Part shown: in pieces, positions 5,651 through 7,914 of the stretch
Numbering within the stretch: the first letter of the stretch is position 1
Layout of the letters: every line of letters starts with the position of its first letter
Source of the DNA: Desulfuromonadales bacterium C00003107
GTDB taxonomy: Bacteria; Desulfobacterota; Desulfuromonadia; Desulfuromonadales; Syntrophotaleaceae
NCBI GenBank assembly: GCA_001751225.1
Contig: MAXT01000407.1
Location: 3,518 to 11,431, forward strand
Direction of reading: 5' to 3'
Length of the DNA stretch: 7,914 nt
Translations under genes and position numbers: made by a program
Notes under the pieces: model-generated
The model's input: the letters and a program-made list of their open reading frames with translations, nothing else
Told to the model about the DNA's origin: nothing
The model's database searches: none

Positions 5651-6340
5651 ATGGCAAGAGCATTTTGCTCAATCTTGCTGCTCACAGGTCTACTGTGGGG
5701 GTGCGCCAGCCCCCCACAACAGGAGCTGCTAACCGCCCGATCCGCACTAGCCAGAGCTGCGGCAGCAGAAGCCCAGGTTCTGGCAGCCGGTGAATACCAA
5801 ACCGCCAGCAATGCACTGCAGGACGGTGAGGTGGCTATTCGACGCAAGAAGTACAAACTGGCACGGCAAATCTTGCCTCTGGCCGAAGCTCATGCCCAGA
5901 AGGCGCTAGTCTTAGCCCGTCAGGAGCAAGCCCAGCGCGAAGAAGATAAAGCCCTGAAGCGAGAAGCCCGGTTGCTCCGCGAAGCCGAGCAGGCTGCAAA
6001 GCAGGCAGCGGCCCAACGAAGCACCAGTTCACCGCCGCCCAAAAAAAAGGTTGCAGCGATCCGGCGGCTAGTCAAACCGGCCCCCACAAGCCCCCAATCC
6101 TATAGGGTGCGAGGCGGAGAAACCCTCTGGACCATTGCCGCCCGTAATGACATCTATGCCGATGCCCTGCTCTGGCCTCTAATCTATCAGGCCAACCGCG
6201 ACCAGATCAAAGACCCGCGGCAGATCTACCCGCAGCAGACCCTGACTATCCCTCGCCTGGTCAGTGACGAGGCTCAGCAGGAGGCACGGCAACGGGCTCG
6301 TGAATCGAAGATATTTCCCATTGGTGAACTGGTCCGCTGA
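5651..6340 (+). CDS. LysM-domain lipoprotein with DUF4398-like helical region
   Basis: This is a 229-residue predicted envelope lipoprotein. Residues 1-18 are a short lipoprotein signal peptide ending in lipobox LWGC, with lipidated C18. A19 rather than Asp at +2 favours the outer membrane. Residues about 25-123 are Ala-, Gln- and charge-rich and strongly helical, with the DUF4398 pattern (LAAGEYQTASNAL, then KKYKLARQILPLAEAHAQKAL). A Pro/Lys/Ser-rich linker (about 124-149) leads to a single LysM domain (about 150-201: YRVRGGETLWTIAARNDIY to YPQQTLTIP), which in this family binds peptidoglycan. The likely role is to tether the outer membrane to the cell wall or act as an envelope scaffold; no enzyme motif is visible. 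ATG 5651 has AGGA (5637-5640) 10 nt upstream. No promoter is obvious in the 62-bp gap, so it may be transcribed by readthrough from aspS. The specific function is unknown. Confidence 0.85.
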   Translation: MARAFCSILLLTGLLWGCASPPQQELLTARSALARAAAAEAQVLAAGEYQTASNALQDGEVAIRRKKYKLARQILPLAEAHAQKALVLARQEQAQREEDKALKREARLLREAEQAAKQAAAQRSTSSPPPKKKVAAIRRLVKPAPTSPQSYRVRGGETLWTIAARNDIYADALLWPLIYQANRDQIKDPRQIYPQQTLTIPRLVSDEAQQEARQRARESKIFPIGELVR

Positions 6341-6362
6341 TAGCCGGTTCGATGTTTTTGAA

Positions 6363-6431
6363 CTGCCAGACACTGTTCAGGCACCCGCGGGCCGTTAAGC
6401 TATCGCCTGCCAACTGCCAGCAGTCTGCCAG
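6363..6431 (+). repeat. cluster of CTGCCA direct repeats upstream of icd
   Basis: Four same-strand copies of CTGCCA lie at 6363, 6407, 6414 and 6425. Three of them are extended to CTGCCAG (6363-6369, 6414-6420 and 6425-6431). The last two copies are 11 bp apart, about one helical turn, and the last overlaps the proposed -35 of icd. This layout would suit a regulator-binding array, but no known motif was recognised. Confidence 0.45.
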
Positions 6432-6454
6432 CCCGCTTCGCTCCCATGTATAAT
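6425..6454 (+). promoter_or_regulatory. sigma-70 promoter candidate for icd
   Basis: A perfect TATAAT (6449-6454), preceded directly by TG, follows a weak -35 CTGCCA (6425-6430, 4 of 6) after 18 bp. The start would be near 6461, giving a leader of about 39 nt. The weak -35 coincides with a CTGCCA repeat, consistent with regulated access. Confidence 0.55.
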
Positions 6455-6499
6455 GGAACTATCCGACCTTATGTTAAACCGTCAGCCGAAGGAGCAGTC

Positions 6500-7897
6500 A
6501 TGACCTACATCCATGCGAATATCCCTGCAGGAGACAGAATCACCCTTAAAGAAGGGGTTCTTCAGGTGCCTGACCGGCCAATCATTCCTTTCATTGAGGG
6601 CGACGGTACCGGTCCGGACATCTGGCAGGCTGCGGTACGGGTCTTCGATGCGGCGGTCGAAGCAAGCTATGGCAATCAGCGTAAAATCAGCTGGATGGAA
6701 GTTTACGCTGGCGAGAAAGCCTTCAACATGGAGCTCGGATGGTTGCCAGAGGAGACGGTCAGCGCCTTTGGCGAGTTCTTGGTGGGCATCAAAGGGCCTC
6801 TGACCACCCCAATTGGTGGCGGCATCCGCTCCCTGAACGTGGCACTACGGCAGCTTCTCGATCTCTACGTCTGTCTACGCCCGGTGCGCTACTTCGCCGG
6901 CGTTCCTTCGCCAGTGAAAAAACCGCAAGATGTGGACATGGCCATCTTTCGCGAAAATACTGAAGATATCTACGCCGGCATTGAATGGCCGGCAGGGAGC
7001 GATGCAGCCCAAAAAGTGATCAATTTCCTGCAGCAGGAAATGGGCGTCGAGCAACTTCGATTCCCCGATAATTGCGGCATCGGCATCAAGCCCATCTCCC
7101 GCCAGGGAAGTATTCGATTGGTACGAGCAGCGATTCGCTACGCCCTGAAGCAAGGCCGCCGGTCCCTCACTCTGGTGCACAAGGGCAACATCATGAAATA
7201 CACTGAGGGAGCGTTTAAAACCTGGGGCTATGAAGTGGCCAGCAGCGAATTTCGCGCCGACTGCGTCACTGCCCGGGAAACCTGGATTTTAGACAACCAC
7301 GAACAGGATCCGAGCCTCGACCATGGGGCCATCGCTCGCCTGATCGATCCCGGCTACGATATGATGACAGCCGAGCAACAGGACGAAATTTGCCGGGAAG
7401 TGGAGCAGACCCTTGAATTGCTACCAAGCCATGGCAACGGCCAGTGGCGAAGTAAATTGTTGATCAAGGACGTCATCGCCGACATCGCCCTACAACAGGT
7501 GATGACCCGGGCAAAGGAATTCGATGTTATCGCCACCATGAATCTCAACGGCGATTATCTCTCCGACGCTCTGGCGGCCCAAGTCGGCGGCATCGGCATC
7601 GCCCCGGGAGCCAATATCAACTACGATACTGGGCACGCTATTTTTGAAGCCACCCACGGCACCGCGCCCAAGTATGCCAACCTTGATAAGGTCAACCCCG
7701 GTTCGGTCATCCTCTCCGGTGTGCTGATGCTTGAGCATCTCGGTTGGCAGGAAGCAGCCGACCTGATCATCAATGCTTTGGAAAAAACCATCGATCAGAA
7801 ACAGGTCACTTACGATTTTGAACGTTTGATGGATGGAGCGACTCTGTTGAAGTGCTCGGAATTCGCTACTGCCATTATTCGTAACATGGCGGCCTGA
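6500..7897 (+). CDS. icd: Isocitrate dehydrogenase (NADP+), long form with internal insertion
   Basis: This 465-residue cytoplasmic TCA-cycle enzyme oxidatively decarboxylates isocitrate to 2-oxoglutarate. ATG 6500 has AAGGAG (6489-6494) 5 nt upstream; the frame stays open to 6446 without an RBS. Substrate residues match E. coli Icd: IRSLNVALR (109-117) with S111, the counterpart of AceK-phosphorylated S113, and N113 and R117; R127; R151; Y158; K228 in VHKGNIMK. Metal aspartates lie in IKDVIAD (322-328) and NLNGDYLSD (348-356). NADP+ preference is indicated by K391-Y392 (HGTAPKY) and Y438/R442 (VTYDFERLM), equivalent to E. coli K344/Y345 and Y391/R395. It is about 50 residues longer than E. 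coli Icd because the segment at 252-321 is expanded; this insert resembles that of cyanobacterial ICDs. AceK control cannot be judged here. TGA is followed at once by TAA, and 17 bases of downstream sequence remain. Confidence 0.95.
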   Translation: MTYIHANIPAGDRITLKEGVLQVPDRPIIPFIEGDGTGPDIWQAAVRVFDAAVEASYGNQRKISWMEVYAGEKAFNMELGWLPEETVSAFGEFLVGIKGPLTTPIGGGIRSLNVALRQLLDLYVCLRPVRYFAGVPSPVKKPQDVDMAIFRENTEDIYAGIEWPAGSDAAQKVINFLQQEMGVEQLRFPDNCGIGIKPISRQGSIRLVRAAIRYALKQGRRSLTLVHKGNIMKYTEGAFKTWGYEVASSEFRADCVTARETWILDNHEQDPSLDHGAIARLIDPGYDMMTAEQQDEICREVEQTLELLPSHGNGQWRSKLLIKDVIADIALQQVMTRAKEFDVIATMNLNGDYLSDALAAQVGGIGIAPGANINYDTGHAIFEATHGTAPKYANLDKVNPGSVILSGVLMLEHLGWQEAADLIINALEKTIDQKQVTYDFERLMDGATLLKCSEFATAIIRNMAA

Positions 7898-7914
7898 TAA
7901 CGTGCCCGACAAGA

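Noticed and set aside
6341..6380. Intrinsic terminator after the LysM lipoprotein gene (GTTC...GAAC around a T-run)
   Set aside because: The stem is only 4 bp, AT-containing, and the T-run sits in the loop rather than after the stem.
1..7914. Mobile element, CRISPR array, tRNA or rRNA
   Set aside because: No transposase, terminal inverted repeats, regularly spaced repeats, cloverleaf or rRNA-like sequence was recognised. Gaps between genes are all under 200 bp.

Overview
The window is a gene-dense bacterial chromosome segment (GC in the mid-50s by eye) with six protein genes, all on the + strand. The gene set and protein styles point to the Desulfuromonadales (Geobacter / Pelobacter / Desulfuromonas relatives). 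The main pointers are a REC-GAF-like-GGDEF response regulator with a DDLTGLHNYRYL-style GGDEF entry, a cysteine-rich HisRS, a non-discriminating-type AspRS, a DUF4398-LysM lipoprotein and an E. coli-like isocitrate dehydrogenase. The order-level assignment is an inference. No mobile element, CRISPR array, rRNA or tRNA was seen.

Layout: 1-789 is the C-terminal metallo-beta-lactamase part of a ComEC/Rec2 competence protein, cut by the window edge. 856-2226 is a response regulator whose output is a GGDEF nucleotidyl cyclase. It is preceded by a near-consensus sigma-54 site (795-810) overlapping a sigma-70-like arrangement. 2418-3698 is hisS with a GTG start, and 3798-5588 is aspS with a TTG start. 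Each synthetase has its own promoter-like sequence and a leader inverted repeat. 5651-6340 is a small LysM lipoprotein. 6500-7897 is icd, with a good -10 box and a cluster of CTGCCA repeats just upstream.

The most interesting signal is in the GGDEF protein. The aspartate that contacts guanine in canonical diguanylate cyclases (PleD D344) is serine here (S345, codon 1888-1890), while the GGDEF motif, metal-binding residues and RxxD I-site are intact. This is the known signature of 'Hypr' GGDEF enzymes (Geobacter GacA, GSU1658), which make the hybrid dinucleotide 3',3'-cGAMP. The window therefore probably encodes a phosphorylation-controlled cGAMP synthase under possible sigma-54 control. No cGAMP (GEMM-Ib) riboswitch was recognised here, so its targets would lie elsewhere.

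The rest is housekeeping: two aminoacyl-tRNA synthetases (AspRS probably also charges tRNA-Asn, implying GatCAB), an envelope lipoprotein and a TCA-cycle enzyme with an internal insertion resembling cyanobacterial ICDs. The genes look like several adjacent transcription units sharing one strand rather than one functional operon.
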